Origin: Candidatus Faecalibacterium faecigallinarum
Lineage (GTDB): Bacteria > Bacillota > Clostridia > Oscillospirales > Ruminococcaceae
DNA: 64,000 nt
NCBI GenBank assembly: GCA_019119685.1
Contig: DWWN01000031.1
Location: forward strand, 1 to 64,000
Direction of reading: 5' to 3'
The translations under genes were made by a program, and so were the position numbers. A model generated the notes under the pieces. That model saw only the letters and a program-made list of their open reading frames with translations, was not told the origin of the DNA and did no database searches. Positions within the stretch are counted from its first letter, which is position 1; every line of letters begins with the position of its first letter. Below are positions 49,395-58,931 of the stretch, piece after piece.

Positions 49395-50864
49395 ATGCGT
49401 GCAAGCGGCATCCTGATGCCTGTTTTCAGCCTGCCGGGGCCCTACGGCATCGGCACGTTGGGCCGCGAGGCCTACCGCTTCGTGGATTTTCTGGCGGCGG
49501 CCGGGCAGTCCTACTGGCAGATTTTGCCCATCGGCCCCACCGGCTACGGGGACAGCCCCTACCAGAGCTTTTCCGCCTTTGCGGGCAACCCCTATTTCAT
49601 CGACTTTGACCTGCTGGCCCGGCAGGGCCTGCTGACCGAGGACGAGCTGCCCGCCCCCCAGCCGGCCGGGCCCATCCGGTACGACCTGCTGTACACCCAG
49701 CGCCCCGCCACCCTGCAGCGGGCGGCGGACCGGCTGCTGGCCTCCCCTTCCCCGGCTTACGAGGCGTTCTGCCAGGAGCAGCGCGCCTGGCTGGAGGACT
49801 ACGCCCTCTTTATGGCCATCAAGGAGGAGCAGGGCCAGGCGGGCCTTGCCAGCTGGCCCGACGCGCTCCGCTGCCGGGAACCCGACGCGCTGGACGCCGC
49901 CCGCCAGCGGCTGGCCGGGCGGTGCGGCTACTTCAAAGCGGTGCAGTTCTTCTTCTACGACCAGTGGACCGCCCTGAAAGCCTACGCCAACGGCAAGGGC
50001 GTCCGGCTGATCGGGGATATCCCCATCTACGTCAGCCCCGACTCGAGCGACCTGTGGACCCGGCCCGAGCTGTTCCAGACCGACGGGCAGGTCCATCTGA
50101 CCCGGGTGGCGGGCTGCCCGCCCGACTCCTTTGCGGCAGACGGCCAGCTGTGGGGCAACCCGCTCTACGACTGGCCCCGCCACGAGGCCGAGGGCTTTGC
50201 CTGGTGGAAGCAGCGGATGCGCCACGCCACCTCGATCTACGACGTGGTGCGGATCGACCACTTCCGCGGGTTTGAGAGCTACTTCTCCATCCCCGCCGGC
50301 AGCGCCACCGCCCAGGGCGGCGCATGGGTCAAGGGGCCGGGCCAGGCCTTCCTGGACGCCATGCACCAGGCGGTGGGCCGGGACGCGGTCATCGCCGAGG
50401 ACCTGGGCTACCTGACCGACGAGGTGAAAGCCCTGCTGGCCGCCAGCGGCTGCCCCGGCATGAAGATCATGCAGTTCGCCTTTGACAGCCGGGAGCCGGG
50501 CAACTACCTGCCCTACACCTACACCGCCCACAGCGTGGTGTACACCGGCACCCACGACAACATCACCACCGAGGGCTGGCAGCAGACCGCCAGCAGCGAG
50601 GATGTGGCCTACGCCTGCCGCTACCTGCGCTGCGAGCCCGCCGGCCTGACCGACGCCATGATCTGCGCCTGCCTGGCCAGCGTGTCGGACCTGGCGGTCA
50701 TCCCGATGGCGGACTGGCTGCACCTGGGCCCGGAGGCCCGCATCAACACCCCCAGCACCCAGAGCGGCAACTGGCGCTGGCGGCTGGACGGCTCCGCCCT
50801 CACCAGCGCGCTGGCGGAGCACATCGCCGGGCTGACCAGCCTGTACGGACGCAGCCCCGCCTGA
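49395..50864 (+). CDS. malQ: 4-alpha-glucanotransferase (amylomaltase)
   Basis: A 489-residue GH77 enzyme that transfers alpha-1,4-glucan segments during maltodextrin use. It has FSLPGPYGIGTLG at the N-terminus, the nucleophile Asp in VVRIDHFRGFESYF, the acid/base Glu in VIAEDLGYLT and the transition-state Asp in YTGTHDN. The length is typical. AAGGAGG precedes the ATG. Its place after the importer supports a malto-oligosaccharide role for the operon. Confidence 0.95.
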   Translation: MRASGILMPVFSLPGPYGIGTLGREAYRFVDFLAAAGQSYWQILPIGPTGYGDSPYQSFSAFAGNPYFIDFDLLARQGLLTEDELPAPQPAGPIRYDLLYTQRPATLQRAADRLLASPSPAYEAFCQEQRAWLEDYALFMAIKEEQGQAGLASWPDALRCREPDALDAARQRLAGRCGYFKAVQFFFYDQWTALKAYANGKGVRLIGDIPIYVSPDSSDLWTRPELFQTDGQVHLTRVAGCPPDSFAADGQLWGNPLYDWPRHEAEGFAWWKQRMRHATSIYDVVRIDHFRGFESYFSIPAGSATAQGGAWVKGPGQAFLDAMHQAVGRDAVIAEDLGYLTDEVKALLAASGCPGMKIMQFAFDSREPGNYLPYTYTAHSVVYTGTHDNITTEGWQQTASSEDVAYACRYLRCEPAGLTDAMICACLASVSDLAVIPMADWLHLGPEARINTPSTQSGNWRWRLDGSALTSALAEHIAGLTSLYGRSPA

Positions 50865-50977
50865 ACTTAAACCGGCATTTCTCTTTCTCCTTATTTTTAC
50901 CCTTTTGCGCTGTGAAAGCCGCCGTGCATCCCCCACCAGGGCTGTGCGGCGGCTTTCCTGCTGTCATACGCAAAACG

Positions 50978-51011
50978 TCCCAGTCGTACGACATGCGCGT
51001 ACAGCCGGGAC
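50978..51011 (+). repeat. Isolated H1-like hairpin of the repeat family
   Basis: GTCCCaGtCGTACGACATGCGCGTACaGcCGGGAC with the family GACATGCGC loop, about 110 bp after malQ. A second hairpin (GCGGAGGCCC/GGGCCTCCGC, 51031-51057) follows without a T tract. This is the only content of the 238-bp gap to gltD. Confidence 0.6.
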
Positions 51012-51102
51012 GCTGAAAGTGAGACGCTGAAGCGGAGGCCCCGTGAAAGGGCCTCCGCTCCTGCGATTGGGATAGGAAAAAGAAGATGGCTTAAAAAGTT
51101 GC

Positions 51103-52581
51103 TCAGAGGTTGGAGTAGCCCATCAGGTACTGGTCCACGCGGGCGGCGCAGTCGCGCCCTTCCCGCAGGGCCCAGACCACCAGGCTCTGCCCCCGGCGCA
51201 TATCCCCGCAGGTGAACACTTTGTTCACCCCGGTGGCGTAATCCTCTGCGGCGGTGCAGCCCCGGCCCGTCCGCTCCACCCCAAAGGCGTCGGCGGTGTA
51301 GGCCTCGCAGCCGGTAAAGCCGGCGGCGATCAGGGCCAGCTGGCAGGGATAGGTGAATTCTTCCCCGGTGGGCACCATCCGGGTGCGGCCGGTGTCGGGG
51401 TCCTTTTCAGGGCGCAGGCAGGACACCACCGCGCCGGTGAGCTGCCCGGCCTCATCCTTGAGGAACTCCTTGACGGTGGTCTGGTAGACCCTCGGGTCCT
51501 TGTCCAGGCGGGCCAGGCTTTCCACCTGGCCGTAGTCCACCTTGCGCACCCGGGGCCACTCGGGCCAGGGGTTCGACGCGGCGCGGGAGGCGGGAGGCTC
51601 GGGCATCATTTCCAGGGCCATCAGGTCGGCGCAGCCCTGCCGCAGGGCGGTGCCCTGGCAGTCGTTGCCGGTGTCGCCGCCCCCGATGACCAGGACGTTC
51701 TTGCCTGCCGCCGAGAGGGCGCGCCCGTCCGCAAAGCCCGAATCCAGCAGGCTGCGGGTAACACTGGTCAGGTAGTCCACCGCGAAGTAGACCCCTGCGG
51801 CGTCCCGGCCGGGGACGTCCAGGTCGCGGGGCTGCTTGGCCCCGCAGCACAGGACCACGGCATCGTGGTGGGCCAGCACTTCGGCGGCGTCCACCGTCCG
51901 GCCCACGTCCATGCCGGTGAGGAATTCCACCCCTTCGTCCTGCATGATCTTGACCCGGCGCTCGATGACCTGCTTTTCCAGCTTCATGTTGGGGATACCG
52001 TACATCAGCAGGCCGCCGGGGCGGTCCTCCCGCTCGTAGATGGTGACGGCGTGGCCCCGCTTGTTCAGGTAGTCGGCCACCGCCAGGCCCGCCGGGCCCG
52101 AACCGATGACCGCCACGCTCTTGCCGGTGCGGGCCGGAGGCGGCGACGCCTGCACCCAGCCCTTGGCGTAGCCCATCTCGATGATGGCGTGCTCGTTTTC
52201 CCGGACGGTGACCGGAGCGCCGGTCACATCGCCGCAGGTGCAGGCCGCCTCGCACAGGGCCGGGCAGACCCGGCTGGTGAACTCGGGGAAGCGGTTGGTG
52301 GCCAGCAGGCGGCGGAGGGCCAGCTCCCACTTGCCCCGCCAGATCAGTTCGTTCCACTCCGGGATCAGGTTGTGGAGCGGGCAGCCCGAGGCCGCCCCGC
52401 CCAGCATCATGCCCGACTGGCAGAAGGGCACGCCGCAGTCCATGCAGCGGCCGGCCTGGGTCTGCTGCTCCTCCCGGGGGAGCCAGGTGTGAAATTCGTT
52501 GAAGTTTTCCAAACGCGCCAGGGGTTCAGCGTCGGTGCTGGTCCTGCGCGGGTAATCCATAAATCCGGTGATCTTGCCCAT
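51103..52581 (-). CDS. gltD: Glutamate synthase (NADPH) small subunit
   Basis: A 492-residue flavoprotein that passes electrons from NADPH to the large subunit. The N-terminal Cys-rich region (about 40-110: CMDCGVPFCQSG, CPLHNLIPEW, CPALCEAACTCG) binds iron-sulfur clusters. FAD-binding GSGPAGLAVADYL (about 153) and NADPH-binding VIGGGDTGNDC (about 290) are intact. It starts 15 bp after gltB. GGGAGGA gives the start. Confidence 0.96.
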   Translation of the reverse strand: MGKITGFMDYPRRTSTDAEPLARLENFNEFHTWLPREEQQTQAGRCMDCGVPFCQSGMMLGGAASGCPLHNLIPEWNELIWRGKWELALRRLLATNRFPEFTSRVCPALCEAACTCGDVTGAPVTVRENEHAIIEMGYAKGWVQASPPPARTGKSVAVIGSGPAGLAVADYLNKRGHAVTIYEREDRPGGLLMYGIPNMKLEKQVIERRVKIMQDEGVEFLTGMDVGRTVDAAEVLAHHDAVVLCCGAKQPRDLDVPGRDAAGVYFAVDYLTSVTRSLLDSGFADGRALSAAGKNVLVIGGGDTGNDCQGTALRQGCADLMALEMMPEPPASRAASNPWPEWPRVRKVDYGQVESLARLDKDPRVYQTTVKEFLKDEAGQLTGAVVSCLRPEKDPDTGRTRMVPTGEEFTYPCQLALIAAGFTGCEAYTADAFGVERTGRGCTAAEDYATGVNKVFTCGDMRRGQSLVVWALREGRDCAARVDQYLMGYSNL

Positions 52582-52596
52582 GGTATCTGTCCTCCC

Positions 52597-55500
52597 TCAC
52601 TGTTTCTGCTGGGCGTAGAAGGCTTCGATCTGCGCCTGCTCGCCGTCCAGGCCGCGCTCCTCCATCGAGGCGATGACGCGCAGCATCCGGTCATAGTCAT
52701 AGGGCAGGACCTTTTTGAATTTGGGCAGGTACTCCCCGAAATGCTCCAGGATCTCCTGGCCGCGGGGGCTGCCGGTGGCTTCCACGTGCTCGCGCACCAG
52801 CTCTTTCAGGGTGGCGACGTCGTGTTTGTGCTCCACCGGCTCGAGGCTGACCGTCTCCTTGTTCACCCGCTGGTAGAAGTCCCAGTTTTCGTCCAGCACA
52901 TAGGCGATGCCGCCGGTCATACCGGCCGCAAAGTTCTTGCCGGTGGGGCCCAGCACCACCACGGTGCCGCCGGTCATGTACTCGCAGCCGTGGTCGCCCA
53001 CGCCTTCCACCACAGCGGTGACGCCCGAGTTGCGGACGCAGAACCGCTCGCCGGCCACGCCGGACAGGAAGGCTTTGCCGCTGGTGGCCCCATAGAAGGC
53101 CACGTTGCCGGTGATGATGTTCTCCTCCGGCTTAAAGCCGGGGGCCTGGGGCGGGCGGACGATGATCTTGCCGCCCGACATCCCCTTGCCCATGTAGTCG
53201 TTGCAGTCGCCGGTCAGGCTGAGGGTCAGCCCCTTGGGGATGAACGCGCCGAAGCTCTGGCCCCCCGCGCCGGTGCACTGGACGGTGAAGGTGTCGTCGG
53301 GCAGGGCGTTGCCGTACCGGCGGGTGATCTCGCTGCCGAAGATGGAGCCGAAGGCCCGGTCGGTGTTGGACACTTCCACGCTGACCGACTGGGGCGACTT
53401 GCTGCCCAGCTTGAACTTCTTCATCAGCACCCGCATATCCAGCGTGCGCTCGAGGTGGAAGTCGTAGGTGTCGGCGGGCTGGTAGTGGACGTTCATATCG
53501 CCGATCAGGGGGTTGTGGAGGATGGCGTCCAGGTCCAGCTTGGCGGCCCGGCCGGCGGCGGGCTTGACGTGCAGCAGGTCGGTGCGGCCCACCAGTTCAT
53601 CCATGGTGCGCACGCCCAGCTTCGCCATGTATTCCCGCAGTTCCTCGGCCACGAAGGTCAGGTAGTTGACGATGTACTCCGGCTTGCCCATGAAGTTTTT
53701 GCGCAGCTCGGGATTCTGGGTGCAGATGCCCATGGGGCAGGTGTCCAGGTTGCACACCCGCATCATGACGCAGCCCTCGGCCATCAGCAGGCTGGTGCCG
53801 AAGCCGAATTCCTCCGCGCCCAGCATGCAGCTGATGGCCACATCCCGGCCGCTGAGCAGCTTGGAGTCGCTCTCGATCCGCACCCGGGTGCGCAGCCCGT
53901 TCAGGATCAGGGTCTGGTGGGTCTCGGCGATGCCCAGTTCCCAGGGCAGGCCGGCGTTTTTGATGGAGGTGCGGGGGGCCGCGCCGGTGCCGCCGTCATA
54001 GCCCGACACCAGGATGACCTGCGCGCCGGCCTTGGCGACGCCGGCCGCGATGGTGCCCACGCCGGCCTCGCTGACCAGCTTGACGTTGATGCGGGCGGCC
54101 CGGTTGGCGTTTTTCAGGTCGTAGATCAGCTCGGCCAGGTCCTCGATGGAGTAGATGTCGTGGTGGGGCGGGGGCGAGATGAGGCCCACGCCGGTGGTGC
54201 TGTGGCGGGTGCGGGCGATCCAGGGGTAGACCTTGCTGCCGGGCAGCTGGCCGCCCTCGCCGGGCTTTGCGCCCTGGGCCAGCTTGATCTGGATCTCCTC
54301 GGCCGAGACAAGGTACTGGCTGGTGACGCCGAACCGGGCCGAAGCCACCTGCTTGATCTTGGAGTTGGAGGGGCTGTGATAGCGCTCCTCCGGCTCGCCG
54401 CCCTCGCCGGTGTTGCTGCGGGCGCCGATCTGGTTGAACGCCAGGGCGATGGTCTCGTGGGCCTCGCTGCTCAGCGCGCCGTAGCTCATGGCCGCGCCCT
54501 TGAACCGCTTGAGGATCTCGGACACCGGCTCCACTTCTTCCAGGGGGACGCCGCCGTCCGCGGGGTAGCTGAAGTCCAGCAGGCTGCGCAGGTGGACGCC
54601 GTTTTCGCCCATGTTGTCCACCGCCTGGGTGAACTGCTTGAAGGCGCTGTAATCCCCCTCAAAGCAGGCCTTGCGGAACAGGTAGATGGTCTGGGGGTTG
54701 AACAGGTGGTCCTCTCCCCCGCTGCGGAACTTGTGGTCGCCGCTGCTGGCCAGCTGCATATTGATGTCCAGGCCCAGAGGGTCGAAGGCGGCGCTGTGGC
54801 GGGCCTCGACGTCGGCCTGGATGTCCTCCAGCCCGATGCCGCCCACCCGGCTGACTGTGCCGGTGAAATACTTGTCGATGACCTCTTTCGAGATGCCCAC
54901 CGCCTCAAAGATCTGGCTGCCCTGGTAGCTCTGGATGGTGGAAATGCCCATCTTGGAGGCAATCTTGACGATGCCGTTCAGGACAGCGGTGTCGTAGTCG
55001 CTGACCGCGGCGTAAAAGTCCTTGTCCAGCAGCCCCTCGCCGATCAGCTGGCCGATGGCCTCGTGGGCCAGGTAGGGGTTGACGGCGCAGGCGCCATAGC
55101 CCAGCAGGGCCGCAAAGTGGTGCACCTCCCGCGGCTCGGCGCTCTCGAGGATGAGGGCCAGGGCGGTGCTCTTTTTGGTGCGGATCAGGTACTGGCTGAC
55201 CGCCGACACCGCCAGCAGGCTGGGAATGGCCACATGGTATTCGTCGATGTCCCGGTCGGACAGGATGATGATGTTGGCCCCGTCCTTATAGGCCCGGTCC
55301 ACCTCCAGAAAGACCCGGTCGATGGCCTTTTCCAGGCTGGTGTTCTTGTAGTAGTTGATCGAGATGGTGGCCGTCTTGAAGCCGGGCACGTTCATGTGCT
55401 TGATCTTGAGCAGGTCGGTCTCGGTCAGGATGGGGTTGTGCACCTTGAGGACCTTGCAGTTCTCGGGCCGGTCCTCCAGCAGGTTGCCGTGCGCACCCAC

Positions 55501-57123
55501 ATAGACGCTGGTGGAAGTGACCACCTTTTCGCGGATGGCGTCGATGGGGGGGTTCGTCACCTGGGCGAACATCTGCTTGAAGTAGCTGAACAGGGGCGGC
55601 CGCCGGCTGCTCAAAACGGCCAGCGGGGTGTCGGTGCCCATCGCGCCGCTGGGCTCGGCCCCCTTCTGGGCCATGGGCAGGATGATCTCGTTCACCTGCT
55701 CGTAGCTGTAGCCAAAGGCCTTTTCCAGCCGCGTCAGCTCGTCGGAGGTGTAAGAGGGCACCTTGCAGTTGGGGATCTTCAGATCCCGCAGCTGGACCAG
55801 GTTGCGGTCCAGCCATTCGCCGTAGGGCTCGCGGCTGGCGTAGGTCTCCTTCAGTTTTTCGTCGTCCACCACTTCGCCCTTGACGGTGTCCACCAGCAGC
55901 ATCTTGCCGGGGCGCAGCCGGTCCTTGACCAGGACGTTTTCGGGCGGGCAGTCCAGCACGCCCACCTCGGAGGACAGGATCATCCGGCCGTCCTTGGTGA
56001 TGGTGTAGCGGCTGGGGCGCAGGCCGTTGCGGTCCAGCACCGCGCCCACCACGTCGCCGTCCGAAAAGAGGATGGCCGCCGGGCCGTCCCAGGGCTCCAG
56101 CATGGTGGCGTAATACTGGTAAAAGTCCCGCTTTTTGCGGCTGATGTTCTTGTTGTTCTCCCACGGCTCGGGAATGGTGATCATGACGGCCAGGGGCAGG
56201 TCCATCCCGTTCATCACCATGAACTCGAGGGTGTTGTCCAGCATGGCCGAATCGGAGCCGGCCGTGTTGACGATGGGCAAAATCTTGTTCATGTCGTCCT
56301 GCATGATGCGCGAGGAGATGGACTCCTCCCGGGCCAGCATGGCGTCGGTGTTGCCCTTGATGGTGTTGATCTCGCCGTTGTGCAGGATGAAGCGGTTGGG
56401 GTGGGCCCGCATCCAGCTGGGGGCGGTGTTGGTGGAAAAGCGGCTGTGCACCATGCCGATGGCGGACTCGTAGTCCTCGTCCTGCAGGTCGGCGTAGAAG
56501 CGGCGCAGCTGCCCCACCAGGAACATCCCCTTGTAGACGATGGTGCGGCTGGACAGGCTGGCCACATAGGTGCCGCTGCTGGCCTGCTCGAACACCCGGC
56601 GGACGATGTAGAGCCGGCGGTCAAAGTCGATGCCCTTGGACACCTTGGCCGGCTTTTTGATAAAGCACTGCCAGATGGCGGGCATACAGTCGCGGGCGGT
56701 GCTGCCCAGGATCTCGGGGGCCACCGGCACCTTGCGCCACGCGAGGAAGGCCAGGCCCTCCTTGCGGGTGACGAGCTCGAACAGCTTCATCGCGCGGGCG
56801 CGCAGGTGCTCGTCCTGGGGGAAGAAGAACATCCCCACCCCGTACTCACGCTCGCCGCCGATGGAGATGTTCAGCTCGTCGGCGACCTTGGAGAAAAATT
56901 TGTGGCTGATCTGCAGCAGGATGCCCACGCCGTCGCCGGTCCTGCCCTCGGCGTCCTTGCCGGCGCGGTGCTCCAGATGCTCGACGATGGTCAGCGCGTC
57001 GCTGACCGTCTGGTGGCTCTTGCGGCCGTGGATATCCACCACCGCGCCGATGCCGCAGGCGTCGTGCTCGAACCTGGGGTCATACAGGCCGGCGGGGGCT
57101 GTGCGTTCGTTCCAACGATCCAT
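52597..57123 (-). CDS. gltB: Glutamate synthase large subunit
   Basis: A 1508-residue enzyme converting glutamine and 2-oxoglutarate to two glutamates. Domains in order: class II glutaminase (about 22-420) with the N-terminal nucleophile Cys in EHDACGIGAVVDI preceded by a short propeptide; central domain (about 460-750); FMN-binding synthase domain (about 810-1180: GAKPGEGGQLPG, VSGYDGGTGAAPRTSI, and the Cys cluster CNLDTCPMGICTQ for a 3Fe-4S centre); and the C-terminal GXGXG beta-helix (about 1250-1450). No defect is visible. Confidence 0.97.
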   Translation of the reverse strand: MDRWNERTAPAGLYDPRFEHDACGIGAVVDIHGRKSHQTVSDALTIVEHLEHRAGKDAEGRTGDGVGILLQISHKFFSKVADELNISIGGEREYGVGMFFFPQDEHLRARAMKLFELVTRKEGLAFLAWRKVPVAPEILGSTARDCMPAIWQCFIKKPAKVSKGIDFDRRLYIVRRVFEQASSGTYVASLSSRTIVYKGMFLVGQLRRFYADLQDEDYESAIGMVHSRFSTNTAPSWMRAHPNRFILHNGEINTIKGNTDAMLAREESISSRIMQDDMNKILPIVNTAGSDSAMLDNTLEFMVMNGMDLPLAVMITIPEPWENNKNISRKKRDFYQYYATMLEPWDGPAAILFSDGDVVGAVLDRNGLRPSRYTITKDGRMILSSEVGVLDCPPENVLVKDRLRPGKMLLVDTVKGEVVDDEKLKETYASREPYGEWLDRNLVQLRDLKIPNCKVPSYTSDELTRLEKAFGYSYEQVNEIILPMAQKGAEPSGAMGTDTPLAVLSSRRPPLFSYFKQMFAQVTNPPIDAIREKVVTSTSVYVGAHGNLLEDRPENCKVLKVHNPILTETDLLKIKHMNVPGFKTATISINYYKNTSLEKAIDRVFLEVDRAYKDGANIIILSDRDIDEYHVAIPSLLAVSAVSQYLIRTKKSTALALILESAEPREVHHFAALLGYGACAVNPYLAHEAIGQLIGEGLLDKDFYAAVSDYDTAVLNGIVKIASKMGISTIQSYQGSQIFEAVGISKEVIDKYFTGTVSRVGGIGLEDIQADVEARHSAAFDPLGLDINMQLASSGDHKFRSGGEDHLFNPQTIYLFRKACFEGDYSAFKQFTQAVDNMGENGVHLRSLLDFSYPADGGVPLEEVEPVSEILKRFKGAAMSYGALSSEAHETIALAFNQIGARSNTGEGGEPEERYHSPSNSKIKQVASARFGVTSQYLVSAEEIQIKLAQGAKPGEGGQLPGSKVYPWIARTRHSTTGVGLISPPPHHDIYSIEDLAELIYDLKNANRAARINVKLVSEAGVGTIAAGVAKAGAQVILVSGYDGGTGAAPRTSIKNAGLPWELGIAETHQTLILNGLRTRVRIESDSKLLSGRDVAISCMLGAEEFGFGTSLLMAEGCVMMRVCNLDTCPMGICTQNPELRKNFMGKPEYIVNYLTFVAEELREYMAKLGVRTMDELVGRTDLLHVKPAAGRAAKLDLDAILHNPLIGDMNVHYQPADTYDFHLERTLDMRVLMKKFKLGSKSPQSVSVEVSNTDRAFGSIFGSEITRRYGNALPDDTFTVQCTGAGGQSFGAFIPKGLTLSLTGDCNDYMGKGMSGGKIIVRPPQAPGFKPEENIITGNVAFYGATSGKAFLSGVAGERFCVRNSGVTAVVEGVGDHGCEYMTGGTVVVLGPTGKNFAAGMTGGIAYVLDENWDFYQRVNKETVSLEPVEHKHDVATLKELVREHVEATGSPRGQEILEHFGEYLPKFKKVLPYDYDRMLRVIASMEERGLDGEQAQIEAFYAQQKQ

Positions 57124-57144
57124 TCCTATCCCATCCTATCTCTA

Positions 57145-57217
57145 TCACAGGTGTGCAAAAAACAAAAGGCGCCCCTGGCAGGCGCAGCGGCCTGCCAGGA
57201 ACGCCATTGTTCCCTTG
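57145..57217 (-). promoter_or_regulatory. gltB leader with terminator-like hairpin and short ORF
   Basis: Just after the expected start of transcription, the RNA forms GGCG(tt)CCTGGCAGGC/GCCTGCCAGG(gg)CGCC followed by TTTTGTTTTTTG, a terminator placed between the promoter and gltB. A 20-codon ORF (57145-57207) starting MAFLAGRC after AAGGGAACA spans the hairpin. This may be an attenuator, or a terminator serving asnB. Confidence 0.55.
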
Positions 57218-57223
57218 CATTTT

Positions 57224-57251
57224 ATTATACCGTGTATGCAATTCTTTTCAA
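57224..57251 (-). promoter_or_regulatory. Promoter of gltB-gltD
   Basis: TTGAAA, 16-bp spacer and TATAAT on the minus strand between asnB and gltB. Confidence 0.65.
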
Positions 57252-57322
57252 GTGACAGACGCGACAAATCGAATACGCATCCAGGCCGCAGATTCTGGTC
57301 ATTTTCACCGGAAATGCTGGTT

Positions 57323-58909
57323 TTACACCCCGCTGGCCCCGTAGTTTGCCAGCACGCGGGCCGAAGGGTCGTCCACGTCGCAGCCGGGCCAGGCGCGGTT
57401 GGGCATCCAGAAGGCGGCGATGGTGCGGGCCTGGTCGTAGTAGTGCTTTTCAAACAGCTCGCGGTAGAGCAGGCTCTCTTTGGTAAAAGGCATACAGTGG
57501 GCCGAGTAGTTGGCCCGCCGCATCTGGAATTCCTCGTCGGTGTAAAAGCCCTCGGCGTACTGCTTGATGTCGTCCACCATGCTGTGGCCCACCGCGTCCG
57601 AGAAGGCGGCCTTTTCCCGCCAGAGGATCTCGGGGGGCAGCCAGTCCCCTTCAAAGGCTTTGCGCAGCAGGTACTTGCCCTTGCCGTAGTGGTTCACCTT
57701 CATCTCGGGGTCGATGGCCATGACGTACCGGACAAAGTCCAAATCGCCAAAGGGGACGCGGGCCTCGATGCTGTTGGCCGAGATGCACCGGTCGGCCCGG
57801 AGCACGTCGTACATATACAGCTCCCGCACCCGCTTCTGGCTCTCCTGCTGGAAGGCGTCGGCAGTGGGGGCGTAGTCGGTGTACTTGTAGCCGAACAGCT
57901 CGTCCGAGATCTCGCCAGTCAGCAGCACCCGGACGTCGGTGTCCCGGTGGATGGCCTTGCACAGCAGGTACATCCCCACGCTGGCCCGGACGGTGGTGAT
58001 GTCCCAGGTGCCGAGGATGCGCACCACTTCTTCCAGGCTCTGGATCACATCGTCCCGGGTGATGATGACCTCGTGGTGCTCGCTGCCCAGATACGCGGCG
58101 GTCTGGCGGGCGTATTTCAGGTCGATGGCGTCGGTGTCCATCCCGATGGCGAAGGTGCGGATGGGCCGGCCCAGCTTGCGGGCCGCGATGGCGCACACCA
58201 AGGACGAGTCCAACCCGCCCGACAGCAGGAAGCCCAGCGGCGCGTCGGCGTCCAGGCGCTTTTCCACCCCGGCGATCAGCTTTTCCCGGATGTTGCGCAG
58301 CACAGCCTCCATCCCGTCGGCGTGGGGCGCGGGCACGTCGGCGATGTCCTCGTAGCGGACGAACCGCCCGTCGCAGTAATAGCTGCCGGTGGGGAAGGGG
58401 CGGATGTCCTCGCACCAGCCCACCAGGTTCTGCAGCTCGCTGGCAAAGGCGATCTGGTGGCTGGACTTGGAATAGCCGTAGAACAGCGGCCGGATGCCGA
58501 TGGGGTCCCGCGCGGCGATCAGCCGGTCCTTGCGGGAATCGTAGAGGATGAGCGCGAACTCGGCGTCCAGGTGGCGGAACATATCCAGCCCATACTCGTA
58601 GTACAGGGGCAGCAAAATTTCGCAGTCGCTGCCCGACTTGAACTTGTACCCCGCCCGCTCGAGGATAGCCTTTTCAAACCGGAAGCCGTACAGCTCCCCG
58701 TTGCAGACCACGCAGTCCGCCCCGCGGGTAAAGGGCTGCATCCCGTCCGGCGTCAGCCCCATGATGGCCAGCCGCCCAAAGCCCATCAGGCCAAAGGGCC
58801 CCTCGATCACCCTCTGGTCGTCGGGGCCGCGGCTGACGGTCCGCAGCAGGTATTCCTTGAATTCGGCGGCGGGCAGGTCGTGCCCGGTGTAACCCATGAT
58901 ACAGCACAT
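57323..58909 (-). CDS. asnB: Asparagine synthase (glutamine-hydrolysing)
   Basis: A 528-residue enzyme making asparagine from aspartate, glutamine and ATP. The N-terminal glutaminase domain (about 1-190) starts MCCIMGYTGHD, with Cys2 as nucleophile after Met removal, and has RGPDDQ and CNGELYGF. The synthetase domain has the PP-loop LLSGGLDSSLVCAIAARKLG (around residue 230). Length and motifs match AsnB. It is controlled by a T-box in its leader. Glutamate released here feeds from the neighbouring gltBD cycle. Confidence 0.95.
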   Translation of the reverse strand: MCCIMGYTGHDLPAAEFKEYLLRTVSRGPDDQRVIEGPFGLMGFGRLAIMGLTPDGMQPFTRGADCVVCNGELYGFRFEKAILERAGYKFKSGSDCEILLPLYYEYGLDMFRHLDAEFALILYDSRKDRLIAARDPIGIRPLFYGYSKSSHQIAFASELQNLVGWCEDIRPFPTGSYYCDGRFVRYEDIADVPAPHADGMEAVLRNIREKLIAGVEKRLDADAPLGFLLSGGLDSSLVCAIAARKLGRPIRTFAIGMDTDAIDLKYARQTAAYLGSEHHEVIITRDDVIQSLEEVVRILGTWDITTVRASVGMYLLCKAIHRDTDVRVLLTGEISDELFGYKYTDYAPTADAFQQESQKRVRELYMYDVLRADRCISANSIEARVPFGDLDFVRYVMAIDPEMKVNHYGKGKYLLRKAFEGDWLPPEILWREKAAFSDAVGHSMVDDIKQYAEGFYTDEEFQMRRANYSAHCMPFTKESLLYRELFEKHYYDQARTIAAFWMPNRAWPGCDVDDPSARVLANYGASGV

Positions 58910-58931
58910 AACGTCTTGCTCCTTTGCAATA

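Noticed and set aside
51865..57255. An uninterrupted reading frame of 1796 codons on the plus strand
   Set aside because: It is antisense to gltB and gltD. The long open frame is a by-product of GC-rich codon use on the opposite strand and the product has no recognisable domain.
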